DNA from: SZUA-35 sp964351995
GTDB taxonomy: Bacteria > Actinomycetota > Acidimicrobiia > Acidimicrobiales > SZUA-35
Length of the DNA stretch: 64,000 nt
NCBI GenBank assembly: GCA_964351995.1
Contig: CAYGQE010000003.1
Span: 124,001-188,000, forward strand
Direction of reading: 5' to 3'
Shown here piece after piece: positions 1-8,885 of this stretch (position 1 is its first letter; every line of letters starts with the position of its first letter). Under the pieces are notes generated by a model. That model did no database searches and had not been told where the DNA came from. It worked only from the letters and a program-made list of their open reading frames with translations. Position numbers and translations under genes: made by a program.

Positions 1-1
1 T

Positions 2-169
2 CACAACATCCGCGGTTCGGAACGACGCAATGCGTCGTGACCACGAATCGATCACCGCTCGTGACGAGTCGATCGTGAAGAACGTCGTCATCGGCCCTTC
101 GTGTTGGTACGCGTCAGCGTCAATGACTTCAATTCGGTCGTTCGCCAGTTCAACAGTGAAAGCAGCCAT
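2..169 (-). CDS. Small hypothetical protein, cut by the left edge
   Basis: An open frame starts at an ATG (complement of 167-169) with a GGAG about 7 bases upstream. It runs 56 codons off the left edge without a stop. The visible N-terminus is MAAFTVELANDRIEVID, followed by Tyr/His/Phe-containing sequence; I recognise no family. The start overlaps the last 20 bases of the broken transposase frame, so this gene lies just past the point where transposon sequence ends and may be the gene that interrupted it. Function unknown. The frame is supported by a good ribosome site and by codons ending mostly in G or C. Confidence 0.4.
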   Translation of the reverse strand, partial: MAAFTVELANDRIEVIDADAYQHEGPMTTFFTIDSSRAVIDSWSRRIASFRTADVV

Positions 170-2573
170 GACACGCTCCGAAGCTCGAGGTCGGTGAAGG
201 GACCGTTCCACCATGAACCCAATCGGCTGTGAGCAACAAGAGGACGAGCCGCACGTGGTTGATTCGTTTGATTCTGGGGAGTAGGTCGAAGCCGAGGAGT
301 CGGGTGATCCCGAACCCGATTTCGGATTGGCCGTGGGAGTCGACGTAGTTGCCCTCCACGACCATGTTGGTGCCGTGGCGCATCGTGCCCTCCACCATTG
401 CTGCGACCTCTGACGCTGAGCAGGAGATGAGTTGGGAGTGGATGGCCATCGAGTGTTTCTCGACGTGCCAGTAGATGAGAACACCTCGACCTCGGTAGCG
501 GGCATGCCACTCGGTGAAGATGTTTTGATCAACCGCCCCGATGTGGGTGGAGTCCGATGCCACCACCGACGACCCTTCGCCCCACAAGTCTGGCCGTCGA
601 GCGGTGAAGGTGGCGTTCGCTATCGAGATAGCCAACGCTTGCGCCACAGCGGGGTTGAGGTAACGGCGTCGGACATAGCGAAGGTCGTCTTCGCTGTGGC
701 CGTGCTCACCACCACCGACTGCTGAGATCCCGGTGTTGGTCCCATAGGCGTAGATCGTCAGCAACAGCCGCTCGGCGAGCACATCAGTGGACAAGTCGCC
801 TCGGCCGAGGGTGGCAGTGACGTGTTCGAGACTTCCTGAGCGCAGGACGGCCTCTTTCAACATGTCGATCATCTGGACCTTGCCCCACCGGTCCACCAAC
901 TCGGCCTTCAAACGGCGCAGGTTCGCCGGTTCGGTCACCTTCGCCAACGGCGACAGCCTGATCGCGCCGCGTTTGCCACGCTCGGCGATATCGACCCACT
1001 CCAAGTTCGGGAGCTCCCGATTCAGCGCATCGAGTTCGAATTCCAACTCGGTGCGAAGATCAGCGACGAACTCTGTCGGGTCGAGCGGCTGGCGCAAGGC
1101 TGAGTAGTGCTCGCTACGACGCTCGTCGAAGTCGACGGGCAGATCGTCGTCGGGGTTGCGCCACTTGTCGGCGCCGACCACCCAGATCTCTTTGCAGCGC
1201 AGCTGCTCGCGGAGCGCTTGAAACATGCAGATCTCATACGCTGGCCGCTTGGTCCGCCGCCGGCCGTCGACGTCGGCAAAGACCGACAACTGCCAATCAC
1301 CGTTCAACCCTTTGTGAATTGGGATGTCCTCGCCGGCGGGAAAATAGTGGGTGCCCGCTCGGGCGTGCCGCTTCACCAACTCGAGTGCGTCGAGCACCGG
1401 CCGGTGGGCGGTGTTGTTGCTGCCGAACTCCAACACCTCAAGCAGTTCGATCAGGCCACGCCGGTAATGGTTGGTGTAAGACGCCTTCAACGTCGCCCGG
1501 ACCGTTTGGTCGTACTCGGGGCCCTTCGTCTTGTACTCATGCACCAGCTCGGTCAACGTTCGCTCGCCACCCGACACCGCTGGAAACACCACACTTCGAA
1601 CGGCGTCATCAGGCGACTGGAGCGCCGCTTGGGCGATCGAGAACAAGATGTTCTCCTTGCCACGCACCTTCTTGAACGCGTTCGTCAACTCCTTGGTCAC
1701 CCGTCGCCCGGCACGAGCCCCGATCCGATGAACAGTGGCAATGAGGAAGTCGACCAAAGCGTCGACCAGTTCGCGTTCACGAACCTCGAGCATCGTCGCC
1801 AACAACGACCATCGAAGCTCATCAGGATGGGTTCGAAGATGCGACGGCGACTCGACCGCCGCCCGGTTACGCCACCGCTTGATGACCGCCGGCGCCACAT
1901 CATCAACCACACCCGACGGGATCCCGACGAAACGGACAGCGTTGAGCTTGTCGATCTCGGCGAGCATCGAGTTCAAACTCACCTCACCCGGCTCAGCCAA
2001 CATCAACGACCACGCCGACACACCATCAACGTCATCGTCGAGACGCTCGCGAACCACTGTCGGCAACCGATTCGTCACCCGGATCGTGACTGCACGCTCG
2101 CCACGGTGAAGCGCCGATCGAGTCAGCCGCTCGATCCTCGGCGCACTCGGCGGCTCCAATCGCTCACGCCGCAACCAGGCCAACAGCTCCTCGTGCACCA
2201 CCGTTGGGTTCTGTTCCCGCTGACACACATGCTCAACCAACCAGGCCACCACCCGGTCACCGTCAGCCATCGAACATTCCCGAAACCCGAAGTGCTCACG
2301 GATCTGAGCCTGATGGGAACGGACCGTTCGCTCCGACCACACCTCGGACGCGTAGTCGGCGGGATCGACGTCCACTTGTTTGGCAACGAAATCCACCACG
2401 GCGCCGTCGATGTCACCGTCAACGATCGGGAAACGGCCGTGACGGCCGTAGAACTTCAGCATCAAAGAAAACCGGAGCCTCGTCGAGCCACGCTTGCCCG
2501 CCACAAGACCAGGCTCACCGCCAACGAGCGTCCAATCAGCTACAAGTTCATCAAGATCAAGGTTCGCTTCCAT
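150..2573 (-). pseudogene. tnpA: Tn3-family transposase, 3'-truncated
   Basis: DDE transposase of Tn3-type transposons, which normally mediates replicative transposition (about 960-1000 residues). The N-terminus, starting MEANLDLDEL at the ATG at 2573, has the LKFYGRHGRFP segment typical of actinobacterial members. Two of the three catalytic acidic residues are visible: Asp in ASDST (about residue 674 from this start) and Asp in NYVDSHGQ (about 745). Family similarity continues through LLPRIKRINHVRL and then stops near base 225. The frame runs on about 30 codons into unrelated sequence and ends at 150. The C-terminal part with the third catalytic residue (Glu) is missing, so the enzyme should be inactive. 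No resolvase or terminal inverted repeat is recognisable. An in-frame ATG at 2600 is a less likely start. Confidence 0.85.
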
Positions 2574-2694
2574 GACCAACCAGCATCGCGAACCATCCAC
2601 GAAGCTCGTTTGCCGCTCACAACACGTTTCTAACCAACAGGCCGATTTCCATTGGCCGAGCGCATCTTGCGTCGGGCTCGGCTACACACCTGCT

Positions 2695-2997
2695 ATGGCG
2701 CAAAGCCGGGCTGTACGGGTCCACCCACTCTTCTTCGAGTGCCTTGATGAGTTGCTTCCTGGTACTCGCGGCGTCGACGGCACGCCCTCAGCATCGGACT
2801 TTCTGCGGATCGACCTTCCGCCGATTCTGGATGCGTTGGCAGCGGACTTCGAAGCTGTTACATCACCCGACCCTGGCCTTTCGACATTGCGGGTCTACGC
2901 AACGTGGGGCGTGGTGACTGGTCCGATGGCGGTCTATTCAGAGATCGCCGACGATGGAGCGATCGAGGTCGTACTCCTGGTTCTTGGTGACTACTGA
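2695..2997 (+). CDS. Hypothetical protein, 100 aa
   Basis: A 100-residue frame beginning MAQSRAVRVHPLFFECLDEL at an ATG. I do not recognise the family. The C-terminal third (VYSEIADDGAIEVVLLVLGDY) alternates hydrophobic strands with a DDG turn, faintly like the last two strands of RelE/ParE-fold toxins, but the basic catalytic residues of those toxins are not evident, so no function is assigned. It lies between the transposase remnant and a convergent 52-codon frame that overlaps its last 7 bases. No clear ribosome site precedes the ATG, which lowers confidence. Confidence 0.45.
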   Translation: MAQSRAVRVHPLFFECLDELLPGTRGVDGTPSASDFLRIDLPPILDALAADFEAVTSPDPGLSTLRVYATWGVVTGPMAVYSEIADDGAIEVVLLVLGDY

Positions 2998-3149
2998 GCT
3001 GCTCGCCGGCGGGCGATCTCGGCAAAGCCACGATCAACCATCTCGAGCATCTCCGGCGTCATGTCGGAACGGTCTGTCACAGCCTTGGATTGGATGAACT
3101 CTGCTCGCTCGTTGGGCGTCATCGCCTCGGCTTGTTCGAACTTGTCCAT
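2991..3149 (-). CDS. Small hypothetical protein, 52 aa
   Basis: A 52-residue frame (MDKFEQAEAMTPNERAEFIQ at the N-terminus) rich in Glu, Met and Arg and predicted mainly helical, with a basic ARRRAAQ tail. Such short acidic-helical proteins next to another small gene can be antitoxins, but nothing specific identifies one. It is convergent with the 100-aa frame and overlaps it by 7 bases. Upstream, an in-frame TGA closes the frame 13 codons before this ATG, so ATG is the only reasonable start. It could equally be spurious. Confidence 0.35.
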   Translation of the reverse strand: MDKFEQAEAMTPNERAEFIQSKAVTDRSDMTPEMLEMVDRGFAEIARRRAAQ

Positions 3150-3203
3150 TGGCTCATCGTAGGGCTCATCTGCAAGCGGCGCATCTCAGCAGCCTGCAAC
3201 GTC

Positions 3204-3219
3204 CACTAGTCAACTAGTG
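3204..3219. promoter_or_regulatory. ACTAGT palindrome next to the RHH gene
   Basis: CACTAGT-CA-ACTAGTG is a perfect 7-bp inverted repeat 3 bases beyond the stop of the ribbon-helix-helix gene. A third copy, ACTAGTG, lies at 3614-3620, just upstream of that gene's ribosome site. CTAG is scarce in GC-rich DNA. Three copies bracketing one gene suggest binding sites for its product, or a small hairpin. This is inference. Confidence 0.4.
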
Positions 3220-3221
3220 CA

Positions 3222-3602
3222 CTATTTACCTTTGGGTTGATGTGAGGGAGTACCTCGCGGACGATGCACCCCTGATTCAGCGTCGTTGACAAGCTTCAGC
3301 ACAGCAACCTGAGCGCGTTGGTCCTCTTGCCAGTTCTGGAGGATGGCCCGCACGAGCGTCGATCGAGGGATGCGACCAGCGCCGTGTGCGGCTTCGATGA
3401 TGGAGTCAAGCGACTCGCTGCTGATATCGAATGTCGCCTTCACGTAGCTCGACTGAGACCCATTGTCTTGCGGCTTACTCGTTGACGTACTCCTCCGAGG
3501 CTTGTTGGCCTTCGCAGTCTCGACTTGGATCTGCGCTGCGGGAGGTTGCAGATGCGGCGGGACTTGAGTTGGGGTGAGTGAGGGAAGGCTTCGCTTGGCC
3601 AC
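3222..3602 (-). CDS. Ribbon-helix-helix-like DNA-binding protein
   Basis: A 126-residue protein. Residues 1-52 are Pro/Ser/Thr/Lys-rich and probably disordered. Residues about 53-100 read YVKATFDIS...LDSIIEAAHGAGRIPRSTLVRAILQNW, the strand-helix-helix pattern of RHH/Arc-type domains seen in plasmid ParB/CopG-like proteins. Such proteins bind short palindromes as dimers in partition or autoregulation. The start is GTG with AGGAG 5 bases upstream. No parA partner is visible. ACTAGT sites on both sides of the gene are candidate operators. Its position between a transposase remnant and a truncated chromosomal gene fits plasmid-derived cargo. The fold assignment rests on pattern only. Confidence 0.55.
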   Translation of the reverse strand: MAKRSLPSLTPTQVPPHLQPPAAQIQVETAKANKPRRSTSTSKPQDNGSQSSYVKATFDISSESLDSIIEAAHGAGRIPRSTLVRAILQNWQEDQRAQVAVLKLVNDAESGVHRPRGTPSHQPKGK

Positions 3603-3667
3603 AACGGCTCCTGACTAGTGGTGCTCGACGCACTCGAGTTGGTGAAGCGGCACGCCGGAGAGTAATC

Positions 3668-4135
3668 ATCGGCCTTCACCAAGGCGATGTCGGGTTGTTC
3701 CAGGAGGGGACCGATCAAGCCGAGAATCCACTCGGGCGTGAACGAAGTCAGATCAGCGTCGATCCACACGACGATGTCGCCGGTGGATGCTGCGACGCTC
3801 TTCCACAACACATTGCCCTTGCCGCTCCCGCCAGCATGCTCGGGAAGGACATCAGCCACGGCAATCACACGAGCCCCCGCCGCAGCTGCCACGAGCGCCG
3901 TGTCGTCGGTCGATCCGTCATCGAACACGATGAGTTCGTCCACGATGCCCGTGCCCCGGAACAGCGCTTCGATCGCTGCCACGATCGTGCCAACCGTCGT
4001 GGCCTCGTTCCTCGCCGGCATGCACACCGACACCGTCGTCGTTCCCTTGATCGACTGGACGGCTGCGATCGAGAACTCGTCGAGTTCTCGCCTGGCAATC
4101 GGGGAACTCGTGGGGTCACGGTCGAGTGCAGACAT
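3668..4135 (-). pseudogene. gpgS: Glucosyl-3-phosphoglycerate synthase-like, 3'-truncated
   Basis: N-terminal half of a GT-A glycosyltransferase of the GpgS family, which makes glucosyl-3-phosphoglycerate from NDP-glucose and 3-phosphoglycerate for glucosylglycerate or methylglucose polysaccharides. Visible signatures are TVSVCMPARNEATTVGTI, ELIVFDDGSTDDTA and GKGNVLWKS, then the metal-binding DxD in VVWIDADL, and finally ALVK. Similarity stops at about base 3670. The frame then runs on into unrelated codons to 3440, overlapping the RHH gene. Only about 155 of roughly 300 residues remain, lacking the acceptor domain. The start MSALDRD is at the ATG at 4135. The break coincides with the accessory block, so the gene was probably cut by insertion or deletion there. 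Confidence 0.75.
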
Positions 4136-4252
4136 GTCGGTCGAGGAGTAGGTGACACAGGACCGGGGTCGAACTCGAGGTTGCTGCAAATTCGGCCTCC
4201 TGCGCCAGGGCTCGGCCGGTAGCGTCTCCCCGCAGCCTTCTTCGATACGGGT

Positions 4253-4320
4253 GCAGGTCGGTGGCGGCGGCAGGTCGGTGGCGGCGGCAGGTCGGTGGCC
4301 GGTGCAGGTCGATGGTGGGC
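4253..4320. repeat. 17-bp tandem repeat, four copies
   Basis: Four head-to-tail 17-mers of consensus GCAGGTCGGTGGCGGCG start at 4253, 4270, 4287 and 4304. The first two are identical, the third differs at its last positions and the fourth is more diverged. The unit is not a multiple of three and lies between the gpgS remnant and the MFS gene, so it is non-coding. Its role is unknown; slippage can change the copy number. Confidence 0.85.
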
Positions 4321-4344
4321 GAGGCTCATGACGGGAGAGAGCAC

Positions 4345-5703
4345 ATGGCGAAGACGGTCCGACCTGACGGTGATGCGCCAGCCAAGGTCGCATCCAGCGA
4401 TCGGTGGCCCTTCGATCCTTCTCGTGTTCGCGTTTACTACGGCTGGATCGTCCTGGTCGTCGGCAGCATCGGTGTGCTTGCGTCCGTACCCGGCCAGACG
4501 GCCGGCGTCAGTGTCTTCACCGATCATCTGACCGAAGCCACGGGCCTGTCGAGGCTGCAACTCTCGATCGCATATCTGATCGGTACCGGGTCGAGTGGCT
4601 TGCTGTTGTCGAGAGGGGGGCGAGCCATCGATCGCCACGGCTCTCGAAAGGTGGCCGTCGTCGCTGTGGCGGGTTTGGCCACAACGCTGGTCGGGCTGAG
4701 CATGGTCGGCCCGATGTCGACCGCTGTTGGCCTCGCAGTGATGAGCCTGGGGTTCGGTTGTCTGCGCTTCACCGGCCAAGGTCTGCTGACGCTGACATCG
4801 CGCACGATGATCTCGCAGTGGTTCGACAAGCGCCGAGGAATGGTGACATCGACGTCGAATGCGGTCATGAGTTTCGCTTTTGCGTCCAGCCCGGCGTTGC
4901 TGCTGGCGTTGATCGAAATCGATGGCTTTCGGACGGCATGGCGCATCCTCGCCGTTGTGTTGGTGGCCGTGGTCGGCACCGTTGTTGTGCTCTTCTTTCG
5001 AGACAGCCCCGAGTCGTCGGGCCTGATCATCGATGGCGGGCTCGCCGAACCCTCTCTCGATGCGCAACCTGCGGTGGTCGGAACCGACGACGACCGCACC
5101 AGGGCCGACGCCGTCAGGGATCTGGGCTTTTGGGCAGTCACGATTCCCGTGATGGCAATGGCGACGACCTCGACGGCTCTCACGTTCCACATTCTCGACT
5201 TCGGCTCCGAGTTGGGGATCAGCGATGACCGAATGGTGGGGATCTTCGTCCCGATTGCATTCGTGTCGGTACCCGTGACGCTGCTTGGCGGGTGGCTCAT
5301 CGACACCATTCCAGCGGTGAAGGTGGCAGCCCTCATGTCGTTCACTCAGATTGTGATGTACATCGCAGTCTCCATGCTCGACCGTCCCGTGGCCGCCGTC
5401 ATCGGCATCGCCGCCTGGGGCATTGCCCAGGGTTGCTACGCCCCCCTCACTTCTGCTGCGATCCCCCGCCTGTTCGGGCGTCGTCATCTCGGGTCGATCG
5501 CGGGCCTGCAGATGAGCTGCATGGTGGTGGGCAGCGCCGTTGGGCCCGCACTGTTCGCCCTGGTCCAATCACTAACCGGTAGCTACCGACCGGCTCTTTG
5601 GATCAGCCTGCTCATTCCCGTCACCGGGTTGATCGTTGCGTTCCTGGCGCAACGCAGTTCGGGCCGCACGACTCCTTCTGGAGTGGTGGCCGCCGGCCGA
5701 TGA
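4345..5703 (+). CDS. MFS transporter, oxalate/monocarboxylate-type
   Basis: A 452-residue inner-membrane carrier with about 12 hydrophobic segments. The N-terminal segment begins YYGWIVLVVGSIGVLAS, the opening typical of the MFS branch that includes oxalate/formate and monocarboxylate transporters. The loop after TM2 (GRAIDRHGSRK) matches the MFS motif-A pattern, and a long cytoplasmic loop separates the two six-helix halves (about residues 215-260). The start ATG has GGGAGAG 6-12 bases upstream. It is followed after 7 bases by the GGDEF/EAL gene, probably co-transcribed. The substrate cannot be read from sequence. It lies immediately downstream of the 17-bp repeats. Confidence 0.85.
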   Translation: MAKTVRPDGDAPAKVASSDRWPFDPSRVRVYYGWIVLVVGSIGVLASVPGQTAGVSVFTDHLTEATGLSRLQLSIAYLIGTGSSGLLLSRGGRAIDRHGSRKVAVVAVAGLATTLVGLSMVGPMSTAVGLAVMSLGFGCLRFTGQGLLTLTSRTMISQWFDKRRGMVTSTSNAVMSFAFASSPALLLALIEIDGFRTAWRILAVVLVAVVGTVVVLFFRDSPESSGLIIDGGLAEPSLDAQPAVVGTDDDRTRADAVRDLGFWAVTIPVMAMATTSTALTFHILDFGSELGISDDRMVGIFVPIAFVSVPVTLLGGWLIDTIPAVKVAALMSFTQIVMYIAVSMLDRPVAAVIGIAAWGIAQGCYAPLTSAAIPRLFGRRHLGSIAGLQMSCMVVGSAVGPALFALVQSLTGSYRPALWISLLIPVTGLIVAFLAQRSSGRTTPSGVVAAGR

Positions 5704-5710
5704 TTCGTGG

Positions 5711-8155
5711 GTGCCCAATGCATCGAAGGCGACTCGACAAGCAGTCCGTTCCAAACTCGGACGTCATCCAACCGCAGTCGAGTGCGTCAACATCGCCAAG
5801 TTGGCGACCGGCATGGCGGCCGAGGTCGTGGTCTTCGATATGAACCGCGTGTTCGTCGCTGCCAGCACCAATCCTGTTGGCCTGATGCAACCGCGGCTGA
5901 TGACCTCCGCCGAGCGAGCTGCTGTGGAAGGCGATGGAACACAGACCGAGCGCGCGGAAGGGCCAGACCGAAGCATGTTGATCCCGATGACCAGGGGTGG
6001 CGTGCTGGTTGCGGGTCTGTCCCTCTTCGACGGTCCCACCCTCCCCGCCGACTCCGACGTTCTCGAGCCGCTCGTCAGGTTGCTCAGCGGCCTGCTCGAA
6101 GAAGATCCCGTGGCGAACGGGGCCGGGTTCCATGACAAGGTCCTGAACGGTCTCCGGGAATGCGTGATCATCTTGTCGCCAGCGTTGGATCTCACGTGGG
6201 TCAGTCAGGGTGCTGTGACACTGCTGGGCCTCAACCCAATCCAGGCGGTCGGTCGGTCGGCACTCGATTTCCTTCATCCCGATGACGTCGAAAAAACCCT
6301 CGATGGTGTCGCCAGATTCGCTCAGGGTCTCGAGGTCTACCGACTGGTCATCCGGCTACGCAATGCAGCCGGCGGTTTCACCCCGGTCGAAGTCATGGGC
6401 AACGACCTCTCGGCCGACCCGGCGATTGGTGGCATGGTGCTCTGCCTTCGAGATGCCCAGCACGACAGCGAGTTGGGGCAGGAGATCGAACGTTCACGCC
6501 GGCTCTCGTCAGCCATCGTCGAAGGTCTGCCTGATGGGCTCATTGCCACGGACCGTTATGGCCACGTCACGGTTGCGAACAGCGTCGCCCGGGCAATGTT
6601 CTCTCTGGATGCTGAGGTGGCCGCCGCCGACCTACCGCTGGAGACGTTCGCTCTGTTCTCCACGACGGGAGGCTCGGTCGACCTACTCGAACCGATCGCT
6701 CAGCCCGTCCGGTGCGTACTGCCCAATCAGGCCACGATTCGCTACCTCGACTGCTCGATCGGGGCCATCGCTGATGAGGCAGGTAGCCACGGGCGTGTCA
6801 TTGTGCTGACCGATGTCACCGCTGAGCACCGAGCTGCAGAGAGTCTTCGCGACCAGGCGTTGCACGATCAACTGACGGGACTCCCGAATCGTCGCCAGAT
6901 GGAGGAGCGGCTGACCGAACGCTCGACAAGGCCGGTCCCTTGCACCGTCGCTGCCTGTTTCATCGATCTCGATGGGTTCAAGCTCGTCAACGACAATCAC
7001 GGTCACCGCGTGGGCGATCAGGTCATCCGAGCCGCAGCCAAACGTTTGCAGGCTCAGTTGCGACACGCGGATCTGCTTGTCCGTCACGGAGGCGACGAGT
7101 TTCTTGCACTGCTGGTGGATGTGGCTTCGCTCGGCCACACCGAGGAGGTGGCACAACGCATGCGCGTCGCGCTCGAAGAGCCCTACGAAATCGGGAGCGA
7201 ACGCTTCGACCTGACGGCATCAGTCGGAGTGGCCATCACATCCACAGCCGACCTGGCTTCAGAGGTGCTCCTTCGGCAGGCTGACATCGCCCTCTTCGAG
7301 GCAAAGAGCAATGGTCGCAACCGCATTCAGGTCTTCGATGAGTCGCTTGCGACAATCGTCAGCAACGAAGAGCAGCAACGTCGTGTACTCCGCGACGCCA
7401 TTGATGAAAAGCGCGTCGTGATGCACTTCCAGCCGCTCGTCGACGCCATCAGCGAGCAAACCATGGGCTTCGAAGCGCTCGCCCGAGTCCGAACACGGGA
7501 AGGCGAGCTGCTGAGTCCGTCTCACTTTCTTGATGCCGTCTCCAATACGGGGCTCATGTGGGATCTCGATCGGGTTGCCTTCACGTTGTCGTGTGATGCG
7601 GCTCAATTGCTGGGAGCGATCGATCCATCGAACCCTCCCTATGTGGCGTGCAACTTCTCTTCGGTGAGCCTCACGCACCCGGACTTCTTGTCGTTTGTCA
7701 TCGAGACCACCGAGGCCGCCAACCTCGCTCCGTGCCAGATCTGCATCGAAGTGACGGAATCGGCGGCGTTCGACAGTGGGGGCCAAAGCGCCAGAACGCT
7801 GGGCGAACTCAAGGAACGCGGATATCAACTGGCGCTCGACGACTTTGGTACGGGCTATTCTTCGCTTGCGCACCTCCGTGACCTGCCCATCACGAGCGTG
7901 AAGGTCGACCGAAGTTTCGTTGAGAAGTTGGGTGCCCAGTCAAGTGAGCGGACCATCGTGGAAGCGGTCGTGACCCTGGCACGCGATCTGAACCTCGGCA
8001 TCGTGGCCGAGGGAGTTGAAACCATGGAACAGGTCCGGCAGGTGAGAAAGATGGGCTTCGAGACCATCCAGGGGTGGCACTACTCCAGGGCACTTCCCAT
8101 GGACCGGTGTCTCGAGCATTGGAGGAGGTCAGCTGCTCTGTCCCCGCTCAGCTGA
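5711..8155 (+). CDS. PAS-GGDEF-EAL cyclic-di-GMP protein
   Basis: A cytoplasmic signalling protein that can both make (GGDEF) and hydrolyse (EAL) c-di-GMP. From the GTG at 5711 it is 814 residues: a GAF/PAS-like N-terminal region to about 140, PAS about 145-260, a second PAS about 270-385, GGDEF about 390-545, EAL about 550-805. The GGDEF core is intact (RHGGDEF, residue 460), and the RxxD inhibitory site (RHAD) sits exactly five residues before it. The EAL site also looks complete: EAL at 588, then NFSSVSL, EVTES, DDFGTGYSS, VKVD and AEGVET. Both activities may therefore be present, probably set by the sensor domains. A TTG at 5636 inside the MFS gene is an alternative start; GTG is preferred because it avoids a 68-base overlap. 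Confidence 0.9.
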   Translation: MPNASKATRQAVRSKLGRHPTAVECVNIAKLATGMAAEVVVFDMNRVFVAASTNPVGLMQPRLMTSAERAAVEGDGTQTERAEGPDRSMLIPMTRGGVLVAGLSLFDGPTLPADSDVLEPLVRLLSGLLEEDPVANGAGFHDKVLNGLRECVIILSPALDLTWVSQGAVTLLGLNPIQAVGRSALDFLHPDDVEKTLDGVARFAQGLEVYRLVIRLRNAAGGFTPVEVMGNDLSADPAIGGMVLCLRDAQHDSELGQEIERSRRLSSAIVEGLPDGLIATDRYGHVTVANSVARAMFSLDAEVAAADLPLETFALFSTTGGSVDLLEPIAQPVRCVLPNQATIRYLDCSIGAIADEAGSHGRVIVLTDVTAEHRAAESLRDQALHDQLTGLPNRRQMEERLTERSTRPVPCTVAACFIDLDGFKLVNDNHGHRVGDQVIRAAAKRLQAQLRHADLLVRHGGDEFLALLVDVASLGHTEEVAQRMRVALEEPYEIGSERFDLTASVGVAITSTADLASEVLLRQADIALFEAKSNGRNRIQVFDESLATIVSNEEQQRRVLRDAIDEKRVVMHFQPLVDAISEQTMGFEALARVRTREGELLSPSHFLDAVSNTGLMWDLDRVAFTLSCDAAQLLGAIDPSNPPYVACNFSSVSLTHPDFLSFVIETTEAANLAPCQICIEVTESAAFDSGGQSARTLGELKERGYQLALDDFGTGYSSLAHLRDLPITSVKVDRSFVEKLGAQSSERTIVEAVVTLARDLNLGIVAEGVETMEQVRQVRKMGFETIQGWHYSRALPMDRCLEHWRRSAALSPLS

Positions 8156-8158
8156 GGA

Positions 8159-8878
8159 TCAAGGGCAACCGGCCAACCACTCGACCTCGATTCGGAACGG
8201 GCCGTCGATCCCGTCGCTGATCATGAGACCGATTTCGTCGACCACATCAACCTGCACGGGCACGTCGTCGACCGCCTGGCCGAAGACGGCCGGGGTGAAT
8301 GCGTCAATGGGAATCGTCACGATGCTTGCATTGGAACCGTCGACCGCTGCAGCAAATTCGATGTCAGCTCGGTGCGACACCCGCTGGCTTCTGCCCGGGA
8401 GTTGGTCATCGAGTGTCAACATGTAGGAACGCCCGTCACTGACTGCTTGCAGCAGGATGGATCGGGCCGAGGCCAACGTTCCCAATTCGATGGGCAACCG
8501 GAGCGACGAGAAGCCGCCGCCGTTGGTGTTGATGACGCCTTCGAAGATCAGACGCCCCTCAATGTCGCTGAGGTCACCCTCGGATCTCCCGCCCATGACA
8601 TCGTCGTTGACGATCTCCCAGGCTTGCTTCCCGGAGCTGGTGTCCCACAAGACGGAGCATTCCGGGGGCGGGCCCATGAGAGCGGTCTCTGTTGTCGGCG
8701 TCGTCGGGTCAGTTTGCGGAGGCAGGCTCGTCGTGGTCGATGCCGAGGTGGACGGTGCCACGCTCGGTTCGGTGTCCACCGATTCCTCGGCAGACGAATC
8801 GTCGGTGGAAGCACAACCTCCGACCAGAACTGCGAACACAATGAGGGGCGTCAACCAGATCGAGCGCATTGCCGACAT
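8159..8878 (-). CDS. CIA30-domain lipoprotein
   Basis: A 239-residue predicted lipoprotein: hydrophobic signal followed by the lipobox LVGGC, then about 45 residues of Ser/Thr/Pro-rich linker. Residues about 75-235 resemble the CIA30 family (complex I intermediate-associated protein 30-like): WEIVNDDVMGGRSEG, a GGGFSSLR strand and a C-terminal galactose-binding-like beta sandwich. CIA30 is best known as a complex I assembly factor; bacterial copies are mostly uncharacterised, so the job here is unknown. The lipobox places it on the outer face of the membrane. It is the last gene of the leftward run, 7 bases after the amidase, and its stop is 3 bases from the stop of the convergent GGDEF/EAL gene. 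Confidence 0.75.
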   Translation of the reverse strand: MSAMRSIWLTPLIVFAVLVGGCASTDDSSAEESVDTEPSVAPSTSASTTTSLPPQTDPTTPTTETALMGPPPECSVLWDTSSGKQAWEIVNDDVMGGRSEGDLSDIEGRLIFEGVINTNGGGFSSLRLPIELGTLASARSILLQAVSDGRSYMLTLDDQLPGRSQRVSHRADIEFAAAVDGSNASIVTIPIDAFTPAVFGQAVDDVPVQVDVVDEIGLMISDGIDGPFRIEVEWLAGCP

Positions 8879-8885
8879 GATGGCC

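Noticed and set aside
1107..2633. 508-codon open frame on the plus strand opposite the transposase
   Set aside because: It is antisense to a clear Tn3 transposase. Its translation is rich in Arg, His and Gln and matches no fold; long antisense frames are expected in GC-rich DNA.
2695..3149. Toxin-antitoxin reading of the convergent 100-aa and 52-aa genes
   Set aside because: Classical TA pairs are co-directional with the antitoxin usually first. Here they converge, and no toxin catalytic residues are visible.
4253..4320. CRISPR array
   Set aside because: Units are directly adjacent with no spacers, and no cas genes are present.
3865..5568. 567-codon minus-strand frame opposite the MFS gene
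   Set aside because: Its low-complexity His/Asp/Arg/Gln composition is an artefact of reading GC-rich coding sequence backwards. The plus-strand MFS has helices and a ribosome site.
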